A DNA stretch of 23,696 nt, taken from NCBI GenBank assembly GCA_964477875.1, contig CAYZFR010000047.1, positions 1-23,696 of the forward strand, read 5' to 3'. The position numbers and the translations under genes were made by a program. The notes under the pieces were generated by a model, which saw nothing but the letters and a program-made list of their open reading frames with translations, was not told the DNA's origin and made no database searches. This document shows, in pieces, positions 5,714-13,745 of the stretch. Numbering within the stretch: position 1 is the stretch's first letter; every line of letters begins with the position of its first letter. The DNA is from Kuafuiihalomonas sp964477875 (lineage in GTDB: Bacteria > Myxococcota > Kuafuiibacteriia > Kuafuiibacteriales > Kuafuiibacteriaceae).

Positions 5714-7738
5714 TCAGCGATGTCGCCGGCGGAGGACGAGGCCTATGCCCACCACGAGCCAGGGCCACAGGGAGACGAAGGAGCCCCCCAGGCCGGTAGC
5801 GCTGCATTCGCAGGAGTCGTCGTCGAAGGTGAGGCCGTCGGTGCGCATGCCGAGGTCGCCGCCTGGTGGACCCAGGTCGGAGGGGCCGCCGTCCGTCTGG
5901 GCGCCGCCATCTCGGCTCCCGGCCATGTCCGGGTCGTTGCCGCCGTCGGCGCCGAAGCCGCCGTCCGCGTCAATGCTCCCGTCCGGATGGGCGCCCCCGT
6001 CGAGCTCGACGCCAGCGTCCGGGGCCACGCCGCCGTCGGGCCCCCCGCCCATGTCCATGCCGCAGCCCGGGATGGGCTGGTTGTCGCAGGTGGTGCCGGC
6101 GCAGACGTCCAGGGTGCAGGGATCGAAGTCGTCGCAGTCCGCGTCCAGGGAGCAGCAGCCCGCCGCCGGCTGAACGTCGCAGGTGCCGGCGACGCAGCTC
6201 TCCATCGTGCACGGGTCCCCGTCGTCGCAGTCGGCGTCGACTGCACAGCAGCCCGCGATGTCCTGGGCTGCGCACTGCAGGGTGCCCGGGTCGCAGGCAT
6301 CCATGGTGCAGGCGTCTCCGTCGTCGCAGTCGGCGTCGACCGCGCAGCAGCCCATGATGGCGCCGTTGGTGCAGGTGCCGCCGGGGCCGCTGCAAGCATC
6401 CTCGGTGCAGGGGTCGCCATCGTCGCAGTCGCCGTCCGCGAGGCAGCAGCTGGGATCGTCCACGTTGCTGCAGACGCCGCCGGCGCCGCAGGCATCGGCG
6501 GTGCACGCGTTGCCGTCGTCGCAGTCGGCGTCGACCACACAGCAATTCGGGATGGCGTCAAAGTCGCAGGTCAGGTTGCCGGCGTCGCAGCTGTCGGTCG
6601 TGCAGGCCGAGGCGTCGCTGCAGTCGGCGTCCACCTCGCAGCAGCTGCTGATCGGGTTATGGACGCAGCTCCCGCCGGGGCCGGGGCTGCAGACGTCGGC
6701 GGTGCAGGGGGCCATGTCGTCGCAGTCGGCGTCGCTGGCGCAGCAGTCGGCCCGAGGCGTCGAAGTGCAGGTGCCGCCCGGGCCCGAACATGCGTCGTCG
6801 GTGCAGACGTCTCCGTCGCTGCAGTCGGCGTCCACGCTGCAGCATCCCGCGATGGGCGTGGAGGCGCAGCCGCCAGGCTCGACGCAAGACTCGGCGGTGC
6901 AGGGGTCGCCGTCGTCGCAGATCAGGGCGGCGCCTGGCGAGCAAGCGCCGCCGAGACAGCTCTCGCTGCCGTTGCAGGTCACCCCGTCGGGGCAGGCCTG
7001 CCCGTCGGGGGCGAAGCCGTCGGGCGGACAGCGGCCGCTCGAGCCGTCGCAGGCCTCGGCCGGGTCGCAGTCCCCCGTCCCGGCTCGACACTCGATGCCG
7101 GCTCCGACCACGACGTCGTTCGGGCACGCGGGATCGGCCCCGTCGCACTGCTCGTCGACGTCGCAGACGCCCACCGCCGCCCGGCACACCGTCCCCGCCG
7201 GATCCAGGGCGTCGACCGGACAGTCGACGGCCGTGCCGTCGCAGGATTCAGCCGGGTCGCAGTCGCCCAGGCTGGCCCGGCATTCGGTGCCGGCCGTCGC
7301 GCGGGCGTCGACCGGGCAGCTCGCGTCGAAGCCGGTGCAGGTCTCCTCCAGGTCGCAGTCCCCCGCGCTGACCCGACACACCGTCCCCGCCGGCAAGAAG
7401 GCGTCGCCGGGGCAGCTGGGGCTCTGGCCGGTGCAAGCTTCGAGCACGTCACAGGTCCCCGCCTCGACCCGGCAAAAGGTGCCGGCGGCCGTGAAGGTGT
7501 CGTTGGGACACAGGCCGTTGACCCCGTCACAGGTCTCGCTCCGGTCGCAGGGACCGATCGAAGGCCGGCACACCGTGCCGGCCGGGGCCAGGGTGCAGGT
7601 CGAGCTGCAGCAGTCGCCGTCGCTGGTGTTGCCGTCGTCACAAGCCTCGCCCAGCTCCACGACGCCGTCACCGCAGACCTGGGCGGAGGCCACGGCCGGG
7701 CAGGTCAGGCAAAGAAGACTGAGGAGGATGCGCTTCAC
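5714..7738 (-). CDS. Cys-rich repeat surface protein with MYXO-CTERM sorting signal
   Basis: A 674-residue secreted protein. A signal peptide (about 1-19, ending AVASA) is followed by one Myxococcus Cys-rich (DUF4215-like) unit, CGDGVVELGEACDDGN (22-37). Next come six clear and one divergent disintegrin-like repeats (53-268, pattern AGTxCR..G.CD..E.C.G....CP) and nine repeats of about 31-34 residues (270-560, pattern DADCDDGDPCT..C....GCC). An Asp/Gly-rich linker (561-640) leads to the C-terminal signal: CEC (643-645), a hydrophobic helix (655-669) and RRRHR. In Myxococcota this tripartite tail is processed by a myxosortase for surface display. The start is a GTG at 7738 with GGGAG upstream. 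The Asp-rich repeats may bind calcium, which is inference. It is last in a four-gene minus-strand run, 48 bp after the ybdG-like gene. Confidence 0.9.
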   Translation of the reverse strand: MKRILLSLLCLTCPAVASAQVCGDGVVELGEACDDGNTSDGDCCSSTCTLAPAGTVCRPSIGPCDRSETCDGVNGLCPNDTFTAAGTFCRVEAGTCDVLEACTGQSPSCPGDAFLPAGTVCRVSAGDCDLEETCTGFDASCPVDARATAGTECRASLGDCDPAESCDGTAVDCPVDALDPAGTVCRAAVGVCDVDEQCDGADPACPNDVVVGAGIECRAGTGDCDPAEACDGSSGRCPPDGFAPDGQACPDGVTCNGSESCLGGACSPGAALICDDGDPCTAESCVEPGGCASTPIAGCCSVDADCSDGDVCTDDACSGPGGTCTSTPRADCCASDADCDDMAPCTADVCSPGPGGSCVHNPISSCCEVDADCSDASACTTDSCDAGNLTCDFDAIPNCCVVDADCDDGNACTADACGAGGVCSNVDDPSCCLADGDCDDGDPCTEDACSGPGGTCTNGAIMGCCAVDADCDDGDACTMDACDPGTLQCAAQDIAGCCAVDADCDDGDPCTMESCVAGTCDVQPAAGCCSLDADCDDFDPCTLDVCAGTTCDNQPIPGCGMDMGGGPDGGVAPDAGVELDGGAHPDGSIDADGGFGADGGNDPDMAGSRDGGAQTDGGPSDLGPPGGDLGMRTDGLTFDDDSCECSATGLGGSFVSLWPWLVVGIGLVLRRRHR
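6059..6931 (-). repeat. Nine tandem DADCDDGDPCT...CC repeats
   Basis: In-frame repeats of about 93-102 bp encode residues 270-560 of the MYXO-CTERM protein. A DNA core close to GTCGTCGCAGTCGGCGTCG recurs in most units on the plus strand. The units differ at many codons, so selection seems to have kept the Cys and Asp pattern and not the DNA itself. Confidence 0.88.
6935..7582 (-). repeat. Tandem disintegrin-like Cys repeats
   Basis: Six in-frame units of 32-33 residues plus a shorter seventh, residues 53-268 of the MYXO-CTERM protein. Each of the first six starts AGT/AGI followed by one or two residues before CR, and keeps five Cys at fixed spacing, ending in CP.D. The seventh unit (DGQACPDGVTCNGSESC) is degenerate and marks the switch to the second repeat type. 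Confidence 0.8.
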
Positions 7739-7786
7739 GGCTACGCTCCCATTCGGCCGGGGGAGCGGCGCCGCGCAGGGCCTGTC

Positions 7787-9001
7787 TCACTCCGAGACGC
7801 GCAGGGCGGCGAAATCGTGACCGGTCGGCCTCTGAAAGACCCTGAGCCCAAAGACGGGGAGGGCGGCCAGCACGTGGTCGAAGATGTCGGCCTGGATGGC
7901 CTCGTAGTTCGCCCATTGCTGGTCCTTGGAGAAGACGTAGATCTGAAGCGGCAGCCCCTCCGCGGTCGGCTCCAGCTGGCGCACCAGGAAGGTCATGTCC
8001 TGATGGATCATGGGATGGGCCCGCAGATACGCCAACAGGTAGGCCCGCAGCGTTCCGATGTTGGTGAGTCGCCGGCCGTTGATGGGGCTTTTGGGGTCGA
8101 CCTGATGCGCTTCGTTCCAGGTCTTCACCTCTTCCAGCTTCGCCGGAAGATACGCACGAAGCAGGGCGACCTTGCCGAGGGAAGAGAGATCCTCGTCTTC
8201 TAGGAAGCGGATCGAGCGCATGTCGAGGTTCACCGCCCGGGCGATCCGACGGCCACCCGACTCCGACATCCCCCGCCAATTCTTGACCGACTCCTGCATC
8301 AGCTTGGCGGTGGGGATGGTGGTGATGGTCTTGTCCCAGTTTTGGACCTTCACCGTGTAGAGGGCGATGTCCACGATGTCGCCGTCAGCCCCGTACTGGG
8401 GCATGGAGATCCAGTCCCCCACCCGAACGATGTCGCTGGTCGTGAGCTGAACGCTGGCCACGAAGGACAGGATGGTGTCTCGAAAGACCAGGAGGAGGAT
8501 GGCAGTCGCGGCGCCGAGGCCGCTCAGGATGCCCCACGGCGACTGGTCGAGGACCGTCGATACCAGGACGATGATGCCGATGATGGCGAGGATGATCTGG
8601 GCGACCTGGATGTAGCCCTTGATGGGGAAGCTCTTCGCTCGTTCCGTCCGCTGGTAGATCTCGTTGATGGCGCTCAGGGTACGGCTCACCACCAGGACGA
8701 CGAGGAGGATGATGTAGATGATGACGAAGCGCTGCAGGACTTCCTGCAGCTCGGCGTTTTCGAGGCGATAAGCGGAGTAGAAAACGACCAGAGCTGGCGC
8801 CGCCCAGGCGAGCCGCCGGAACACGCCCTTGTCGAGGAGGACGTCGTCCCAAGTGGTCGGGGTCCGCCGGACCAGCCGCTCGACGACGCGGATGATGATC
8901 TGTCGGGCGACGAAGAAGGCGACGATGCAGCCGACCAAGATACCCAGCAGCTCGACGCCGAGATGAAGCTGGAGGCCGTACTCCTCGAGAAGCTCGTTCA
9001 T
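7787..9001 (-). CDS. ybdG: MscS-family mechanosensitive channel, YbdG type
   Basis: A 404-residue inner-membrane channel protein that opens on membrane tension to release solutes during osmotic downshock. Hydrophobic helices lie at about 15-38, 64-80, 92-108, 132-152 and 160-181. The pore-lining Gly/Ala helix is GLGAATAILLLVFRDTILSF (161-180). The cytosolic beta domain contains VGDWISMPQYGADGDIVDI and the NWDKTITTIPT segment. Its length, the GGRRIARAVNLD and SIRFLEDEDL blocks and the end PTGHDFAALR agree, as remembered, with the E. coli YbdG (MscM) layout. The ATG at 9001 overlaps the stop of the upstream lipoprotein gene in an ATGA, so the two are translationally coupled. This is a confident call to the subfamily. 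Confidence 0.92.
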   Translation of the reverse strand: MNELLEEYGLQLHLGVELLGILVGCIVAFFVARQIIIRVVERLVRRTPTTWDDVLLDKGVFRRLAWAAPALVVFYSAYRLENAELQEVLQRFVIIYIILLVVLVVSRTLSAINEIYQRTERAKSFPIKGYIQVAQIILAIIGIIVLVSTVLDQSPWGILSGLGAATAILLLVFRDTILSFVASVQLTTSDIVRVGDWISMPQYGADGDIVDIALYTVKVQNWDKTITTIPTAKLMQESVKNWRGMSESGGRRIARAVNLDMRSIRFLEDEDLSSLGKVALLRAYLPAKLEEVKTWNEAHQVDPKSPINGRRLTNIGTLRAYLLAYLRAHPMIHQDMTFLVRQLEPTAEGLPLQIYVFSKDQQWANYEAIQADIFDHVLAALPVFGLRVFQRPTGHDFAALRVSE

Positions 9002-9609
9002 CGGGGCGGTGCCTGCTCGTAGGGCCAGATCCGAAGATCGTCGAAGTGAAGGTGGCTCTGCCAGTTGGACAGGGCGAAACGGTCATGACCGGGGCCGGAC
9101 AAAGGCGCGGGATCGTCGAACTCCAGGTACAGCTCACCGTCCACGTACCAGTCGATGTCGCCGCCCTTCTTCTCGATGCGCCAGGTGTGCTCGCCACGCG
9201 GCTTCACCCCCGTAGGCTGCTTGCACACCCGGTCTCGACCGTGCTCGTCGAGGCGGGCGATGCAGGAGCGCTCGTTGTCCCAACCGCCGAGGATGAAGAT
9301 GTAGCCGGTCGAGTGGCGCAGGCCGTCCGTCATCAGCTCGACCTTGGCATCTACCGTGCGTCCGGTCTCGACCTTCAGCTCCACCACAACGTCGGCGGGG
9401 AGGGCGGCCTTGAGGAACAGGGGCGCATTGTTGCCGCCGTAGGTCTCGACCTTGCCGTCCTGGATCTGCCAGACCCCACCCGAGGGAAACCAGTGGGGGC
9501 CGAGCGCGTCCCGGTCGAAGTCATCGCGGAAGGGTAGCTCGGTGGTGGTCTCGTCGTGGTCGTGACAGGCGCCGAGGGCGAGGGCGAGAAGGAGCGGCAG
9601 TCGCCACAT
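8998..9609 (-). CDS. Small lipoprotein with a LamG/concanavalin-like beta-sandwich
   Basis: A 203-residue predicted lipoprotein: MWRLPLLLALALGAC gives a clear lipobox LGAC with Cys15. The mature part reads like a jelly-roll sugar-binding or glycosidase-related domain (LamG or DUF1080-like). It has FRDDFDRDALGPHWFPSGG near the start, alternating beta strands, WYVDGELYLEFDD, then FALSNWQSHLHFDDLRIWP at the end. The exact family and ligand are not certain. The ATG at 9609 is chosen over an upstream TTG at 9645 because the lipobox then has normal spacing. The stop overlaps the ybdG-like start by 4 nt, which suggests a periplasmic or outer-membrane partner role near the channel. The vWA-like lipoprotein gene lies 75 bp upstream on the same strand. 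Confidence 0.8.
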   Translation of the reverse strand: MWRLPLLLALALGACHDHDETTTELPFRDDFDRDALGPHWFPSGGVWQIQDGKVETYGGNNAPLFLKAALPADVVVELKVETGRTVDAKVELMTDGLRHSTGYIFILGGWDNERSCIARLDEHGRDRVCKQPTGVKPRGEHTWRIEKKGGDIDWYVDGELYLEFDDPAPLSGPGHDRFALSNWQSHLHFDDLRIWPYEQAPPR

Positions 9610-9684
9610 GGGCCCGCTTGTTGCCGGCTCGAAGGGTGGTGGCAAGAGGGGATGGGCTCGTAGCCTCGACTTGGGGGCTGCGCC

Positions 9685-11247
9685 TTAGGGACGGGCGATG
9701 CCCCCGCAGTCTCGGGCTTGGTCGGTGGTGTTGAAGACGTAGCTGACTTGGATGTCGGCTCCGGGAGAGGGGACTTCGTCGCCGTCGAAGAAGACGGCGT
9801 TGCCGCCCTCGTCGTAGATCCAGCCCTGGGCTCGGTCGTTCGGGGTCACGTTGCCGTCGATCTTGACGCAGACCGGGGCCCGCTGCTCGCAGTCTTCCTC
9901 GGCCACGCCCTCGTCGCAGCAGGGTACGTCCTCGCTGCAGTCGGGGAACAGGCTCAGGTCGAAGCGCCGGGACAGTCCGGCGGCGTCGAAGCCCAGCTGG
10001 TCCAGCACCGGCCCGTAGTCTTCGGAGCAGATCGAGCCGAAGATGCCGTTTCGCCGCAGCAGCTCGACGAAGGCCTGGGGGTCGGGCTGGCAGCTCTCGC
10101 CGCTGCAGGGCAGCCCTCCGCACTGGCCGGCGGAGCTGCAGCGGGCCGGGAGGCAGATCCCGGGGAGCTCGGGGATCGGACTCACGCAGGTCTGTTCCGC
10201 CCCGCAGCGCAGGCGAACGCCGTCGCAGACCCGGAGGTCGCCGCCGACCCCGCGGCTGTAGAGGGCGAGCTCGATGTAGCGCCGGCCCGCGTCGAAGGCG
10301 GCCCGGGCGTCGGCATCCTCGTCGTCCTCGTCCCCTTCGTCGGGCAGGCCGCAGCCGGGAACGAACCTCTCGTCGGGGCCGTCCAGGTCCGGGTCGCCGA
10401 CGATGGCGCTGGCCGAGATCAAGGCCTCATTACCGCCCCCCTTCAAGGTCTCGAAGCGGCGGTAATGGTTGGGCACCGGACCAAAGCTCTTGTCTTCCTC
10501 GTCGGACACGAAGATCACGAACAGCGGCGCCGTCTCCCGGAGGAAGCCGTCATTCTCGATCGGCGCCGGCAGGTCGAAGCTGACTTCGCCCCCCTGGACC
10601 TCGAAGCCGATCCCCAGGGCCTGGGAGGCGGTTGCGATCCCCTCCTCGAAGGCCGCCGCGCCGCCGGCGGTGGGGAGCTGCACCATCTCCTGGAAGGCCC
10701 CGATCGGGTTGGTGGTGGTGGGGGTGACGAAGCGGAGGGGGAGCGTGACATCACACTGGCCGTTGGCCGGATCGCTGTCGGGGTTCTCTGGGTCGGGGGC
10801 GCAGGCGTTGGGGCCAGGCCGGCAGTAGCGGGTCTTGCCCGCCTCCGGGGCGACGCCCGGACCCGGGGCGCAGACGCCCACCGTGGCCAGCCGGCCCTCG
10901 TCTCGGCGATCGGTCGAGATCACGCCCACGTGGTAGTCCGGCGTGTTGCAGGGCTGGCCGCTCTCGACGCAGGTCTCGGTCACGAAGTCGCACAGGTCGT
11001 CGGCGACGCCGGTCCCGACGCAGCTCGTCAGCTGCTGGATGAATCGGTCGAAGTTCTCGGCCAGCAGCTCCTGCTCCTCGAGCATGGATTGGGAGTTGTC
11101 GACCACCCACAGGATGTCCACTTCGGCCGCCTGGACCTGTTCGAACTCGTCGATCTGGGCCTCGGGCCCCGCCACGGCGGTCACGACGTCGTCGTCGCAG
11201 GCGGCGAGGGCGAATAGGCCGATCCAAAGAGTCAGACGCGCGCGCAC
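9685..11247 (-). CDS. Lipoprotein with von Willebrand factor A-like domain
   Basis: A 520-residue protein with a lipoprotein signal (lipobox LAAC, Cys17) and a vWA-like fold. VDILWVVDNSQSM (43-55) carries the metal-binding DxSxS pattern (Asp50, Ser52, Ser54), and FVIFVSDEEDKS further on fits the later beta strand and acidic loop. Many Cys residues occur in pairs (for example SSAGQCGGLPCSGESC and DVPCCDEG), which suggests disulfide-rich insertions for an extracytoplasmic site. Such proteins are common in Myxococcota and are thought to bind ligands or partners through a divalent metal. The start is the GTG at 11247, with GAGG a few bases upstream. It is the first gene of the minus-strand run 11247-5714 and is divergent from the helicase. 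The binding partner is unknown. Confidence 0.87.
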   Translation of the reverse strand: MRARLTLWIGLFALAACDDDVVTAVAGPEAQIDEFEQVQAAEVDILWVVDNSQSMLEEQELLAENFDRFIQQLTSCVGTGVADDLCDFVTETCVESGQPCNTPDYHVGVISTDRRDEGRLATVGVCAPGPGVAPEAGKTRYCRPGPNACAPDPENPDSDPANGQCDVTLPLRFVTPTTTNPIGAFQEMVQLPTAGGAAAFEEGIATASQALGIGFEVQGGEVSFDLPAPIENDGFLRETAPLFVIFVSDEEDKSFGPVPNHYRRFETLKGGGNEALISASAIVGDPDLDGPDERFVPGCGLPDEGDEDDEDADARAAFDAGRRYIELALYSRGVGGDLRVCDGVRLRCGAEQTCVSPIPELPGICLPARCSSAGQCGGLPCSGESCQPDPQAFVELLRRNGIFGSICSEDYGPVLDQLGFDAAGLSRRFDLSLFPDCSEDVPCCDEGVAEEDCEQRAPVCVKIDGNVTPNDRAQGWIYDEGGNAVFFDGDEVPSPGADIQVSYVFNTTDQARDCGGIARP

Positions 11248-11320
11248 GTTTCCTCATACCGCGCTCGCCGGCGCTTCGCTCGGATTATGAGGAGCTACCG
11301 GCCTCGGGCCCGCGGATTCG

Positions 11321-11349
11321 TTGACTGGCCGGGTCGATCCACCCATAGA
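11321..11349 (+). promoter_or_regulatory. Possible sigma-70-like promoter of the helicase gene
   Basis: TTGACT (11321-11326) is separated by 17 bp from CATAGA (11344-11349), a good -35 and a weak -10. Transcription would start only a few bases before the ATG at 11360. No convincing Shine-Dalgarno precedes that ATG, so a very short or leaderless mRNA would be consistent. Confidence 0.3.
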
Positions 11350-11359
11350 GTCCGCCCTC

Positions 11360-13105
11360 ATGACCGAACCGCAGCCCCCCCCCGAGCGGGTCCGATTCGC
11401 CGATATGCCTCTGTCCAATGAGGCTCGAGCCGGCGTCCAGGCCCTCGGTTACGAGTTTGCGACCCCCGTCCAGGCCGAGGTGTTCGAGCGCGCGATGACC
11501 GGCCGGGACCTCATGGTCCAGTCCAAGACCGGCACCGGAAAGACCACCGCCTTCGGCCTCCCCCTCATCGAGCGGGTCCGTATGGACGGCGGCACCGATC
11601 CGCAGGCTCTGGTGCTCTGCCCCACCCGCGAGCTGGCGGGCCAGGTGTCCGAAGAGCTGGCCGAGCTCGGCGACCCCAAGGGCGTCCGCGTCCTCCCGAT
11701 CTACGGCGGCGCCGCCATGGGCCCGCAGCTTCAGAGCCTCAAGGCCGGCTGCGATGTCGTGGTCGGAACGCCGGGACGGATCCTCGACCACATTCGGCGC
11801 CGGACCCTTCGCCTGGTCCACGCCCACACCGCCGTCCTCGACGAGGCGGACGAGATGCTGTCGATGGGTTTTTGGGAGGACGTGACCGCGATCCTCGACC
11901 AGATCCCCAGCGAGCGGCAGACGCTCCTCTTTTCGGCCACCCTGCCCGATCAGATCCGGAAGACCGCCAAGAGCGCGATGAGGGACCCGGAGCTGGTCGA
12001 CATCTCCCGGGACGAGCTGACCGTCGAGGGCATCCTCAACATCGCTTACGAGGCCGACGACCGCCTCCCCAAGCCGCGCAACCTCCTCTACGTCCTCGAG
12101 ATCGAGCGCCCCGAGAACGCGATCATCTTCTGCAACACCCGTGACGACACTTCGATCGTGGCCGCCTTCCTGCGCCGGCAGGGCCTGCACGCCCTGGCCC
12201 TGTCGGGAGAGCTGGGCCAGCGAGACCGAGAGCGGGTCATGCGCCGGATGAAGACCGGCGAGCTTCAGTACCTGGTCGCGACCGACATCGCCGCTCGCGG
12301 CATCGACATCTCGGATCTCAGCCACGTCGTGAACTACTCCTTGCCCGACTTCACCGAGGTCTACCTCCACCGGGTGGGTCGAACGGGCCGGGCCGGCAAG
12401 AGCGGCACCGCCATCTCCCTGGTCAGCGGCCGGGATCAGGTCACAAAGACCTCCCTCACCCGGGACTTCGGTGTGCACTTCGAAGACCGGGAGCTCCCGG
12501 AGTTCGGCGAGATCGTGAAGCGGCAGGCCAACCGGGTGGCGCTGGAGCTCCAAAAGGAGGCCCGCGACACCGAGGTGACCTCCTTCTTGCGTCTCGCTCA
12601 GCTCATGCTGGAGACCGAACCGGCGGTCGAAGCGCTGGCCTTTCTGCTCAAGCAGCACTTCTCGCTCCTCGAGGAGGCCCGGGCGCGGGAGCCGCTGGAG
12701 GTGGGGGGCGACAGCGAGGCCGAGGCGGCCCGCTTTCCGGACGAGGACCGGACGGACCGAAAGAGCCGCCGCAAGGGTGAAAAGCGGGACAAGAAGGGCG
12801 ACCGGGAGCGAGATCGCGAGCGGCGTGGCGACAAGGACGGGCGGAGCAAGCGGCGCGACGGAGACGGAACGCGCCTGTTCGTGAACCGGGGCTCGAACGA
12901 TGGCTACGACGAGGACAAGGTGCGGGACCTGGTGGCCGAAGCGGCCGGCGGTGACGATGGGGTGGGGCGGATCCAGCTTCGCCGGACCCACAGCTTCGTC
13001 GAGGTCAGCTCCGAGGTCGCGGAGCGAACAGTGAAGGCCTCCAGTGACGGGATCGAGCGCGAGGACAAGCCCGTCAACATCGAGATCGCCCGCACCCGAG
13101 GCTGA
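11360..13105 (+). CDS. DEAD-box RNA helicase with C-terminal DbpA-type RNA-binding domain
   Basis: A 581-residue ATP-dependent RNA helicase. The Q motif is around GYEFATPVQAEVF (30-42). Walker A SKTGTGKT is at 55-62, PTREL at 88-92, TPGR at 137-140, DEAD at 161-164, SAT at 192-194, TDIAARGID at 308-316 and HRVGRTGR at 337-344. A lysine/arginine/aspartate-rich linker (about 467-504) leads to a DbpA-type RNA-binding domain (about 505-578), as in DeaD/CsdA and DbpA. Likely roles are ribosome assembly, cold adaptation or mRNA remodelling. All catalytic motifs look intact. The ATG at 11360 is preferred over a TTG at 11321, which would add 13 residues unlike the family. It is the first gene of a tight plus-strand trio. 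The exact paralogue (DeaD or DbpA) is not settled. Confidence 0.95.
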   Translation: MTEPQPPPERVRFADMPLSNEARAGVQALGYEFATPVQAEVFERAMTGRDLMVQSKTGTGKTTAFGLPLIERVRMDGGTDPQALVLCPTRELAGQVSEELAELGDPKGVRVLPIYGGAAMGPQLQSLKAGCDVVVGTPGRILDHIRRRTLRLVHAHTAVLDEADEMLSMGFWEDVTAILDQIPSERQTLLFSATLPDQIRKTAKSAMRDPELVDISRDELTVEGILNIAYEADDRLPKPRNLLYVLEIERPENAIIFCNTRDDTSIVAAFLRRQGLHALALSGELGQRDRERVMRRMKTGELQYLVATDIAARGIDISDLSHVVNYSLPDFTEVYLHRVGRTGRAGKSGTAISLVSGRDQVTKTSLTRDFGVHFEDRELPEFGEIVKRQANRVALELQKEARDTEVTSFLRLAQLMLETEPAVEALAFLLKQHFSLLEEARAREPLEVGGDSEAEAARFPDEDRTDRKSRRKGEKRDKKGDRERDRERRGDKDGRSKRRDGDGTRLFVNRGSNDGYDEDKVRDLVAEAAGGDDGVGRIQLRRTHSFVEVSSEVAERTVKASSDGIEREDKPVNIEIARTRG

Positions 13106-13109
13106 AGCC

Positions 13110-13745
13110 ATGGTGGCGACCAAGACCGAGACCGAGATGTCGGCTCGGCTCGCCCAGCTCGAGCCGGGAAGCAAGCGGCACGCGGTGCTGTCCTGCGCCA
13201 TCGACTTCAAGCGCTCCTGGTTCCGACTCGCCCACCACCTGGTCGAGGTTCGCGACTCGGGTTCGTTTTCGGACTGGGGCTGGCGCAGCTTCGAGTCCTA
13301 CGCGCAGACGGAGCTCCATCTGCGGCGGGACAGCCTGCAGAAGCTGGTTCGCTCCTTCGACTTCCTCCAATCCCACGAGCGGCCGACCCTGCGGGCCCTG
13401 CAGGAGTCTGAAGCCCAGGGTGAGGCCGTACCGCTTCCGAGCTATCAAGCCATCGACATCCTGGCCGAGGCTCGCCAGAACCCCTACCTGTCCGATGATG
13501 ACTACCGGGAGCTACGGGATCAGGTCTTTCGGGAGGACCCCCCGCCCACCCAGCTCCGCAAGACGCTGAAGGAGCGGGCGCCCGAGCCGCCCAAGCCCCC
13601 GGAAGAGGTCTCGGTCCGGCTGCGCCGCTGCCTGCAGATGGCCGAGAGGCTCTACGGCCTGTTGATGGAGGAAGACGTCCCGGAGCCGATCACCCAGTCC
13701 ATGGAGCAGACCGTGGGCGGCCTGCGACGCCTTCTCGACGAGTGA
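13110..13745 (+). CDS. Hypothetical protein, mostly helical, in helicase operon
   Basis: A 211-residue soluble protein without a recognised domain. It starts at the ATG at 13110, 4 bp after the helicase stop, with GAGG about 9 nt upstream. Its stop overlaps the next gene by one base. No signal peptide or membrane segment is seen. The segment WGWRSFESYAQTELHLRRDSL (about 55-75) alternates polar and hydrophobic residues like a helix-turn-helix, and a Pro-rich stretch (APEPPKPPEE) separates it from a C-terminal helix. Tight packing suggests co-expression with the RNA helicase, and a nucleic-acid role is possible but unproven. Codon use and GC match the neighbours, so the frame is very likely real. 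No function is assigned. Confidence 0.8.
   Translation: MVATKTETEMSARLAQLEPGSKRHAVLSCAIDFKRSWFRLAHHLVEVRDSGSFSDWGWRSFESYAQTELHLRRDSLQKLVRSFDFLQSHERPTLRALQESEAQGEAVPLPSYQAIDILAEARQNPYLSDDDYRELRDQVFREDPPPTQLRKTLKERAPEPPKPPEEVSVRLRRCLQMAERLYGLLMEEDVPEPITQSMEQTVGGLRRLLDE

Noticed and set aside
6059..6931. Regular DNA repeats that might suggest a CRISPR-like array
   Set aside because: The units are in frame, encode a fixed Cys/Asp pattern, vary in sequence and have no spacer structure.
5720..8203. A long open frame on the plus strand across the Cys-rich and channel genes
   Set aside because: It is Ala/Val/Gly-rich and repetitive because it mirrors the Cys-repeat array, and it crosses two well-supported minus-strand genes.
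11285..13210. A very long open frame antisense to the helicase gene
   Set aside because: The plus strand holds all DEAD-box motifs in order. The antisense product is Leu/Gly/Val-rich without a domain, a known effect of high-GC third codon positions.
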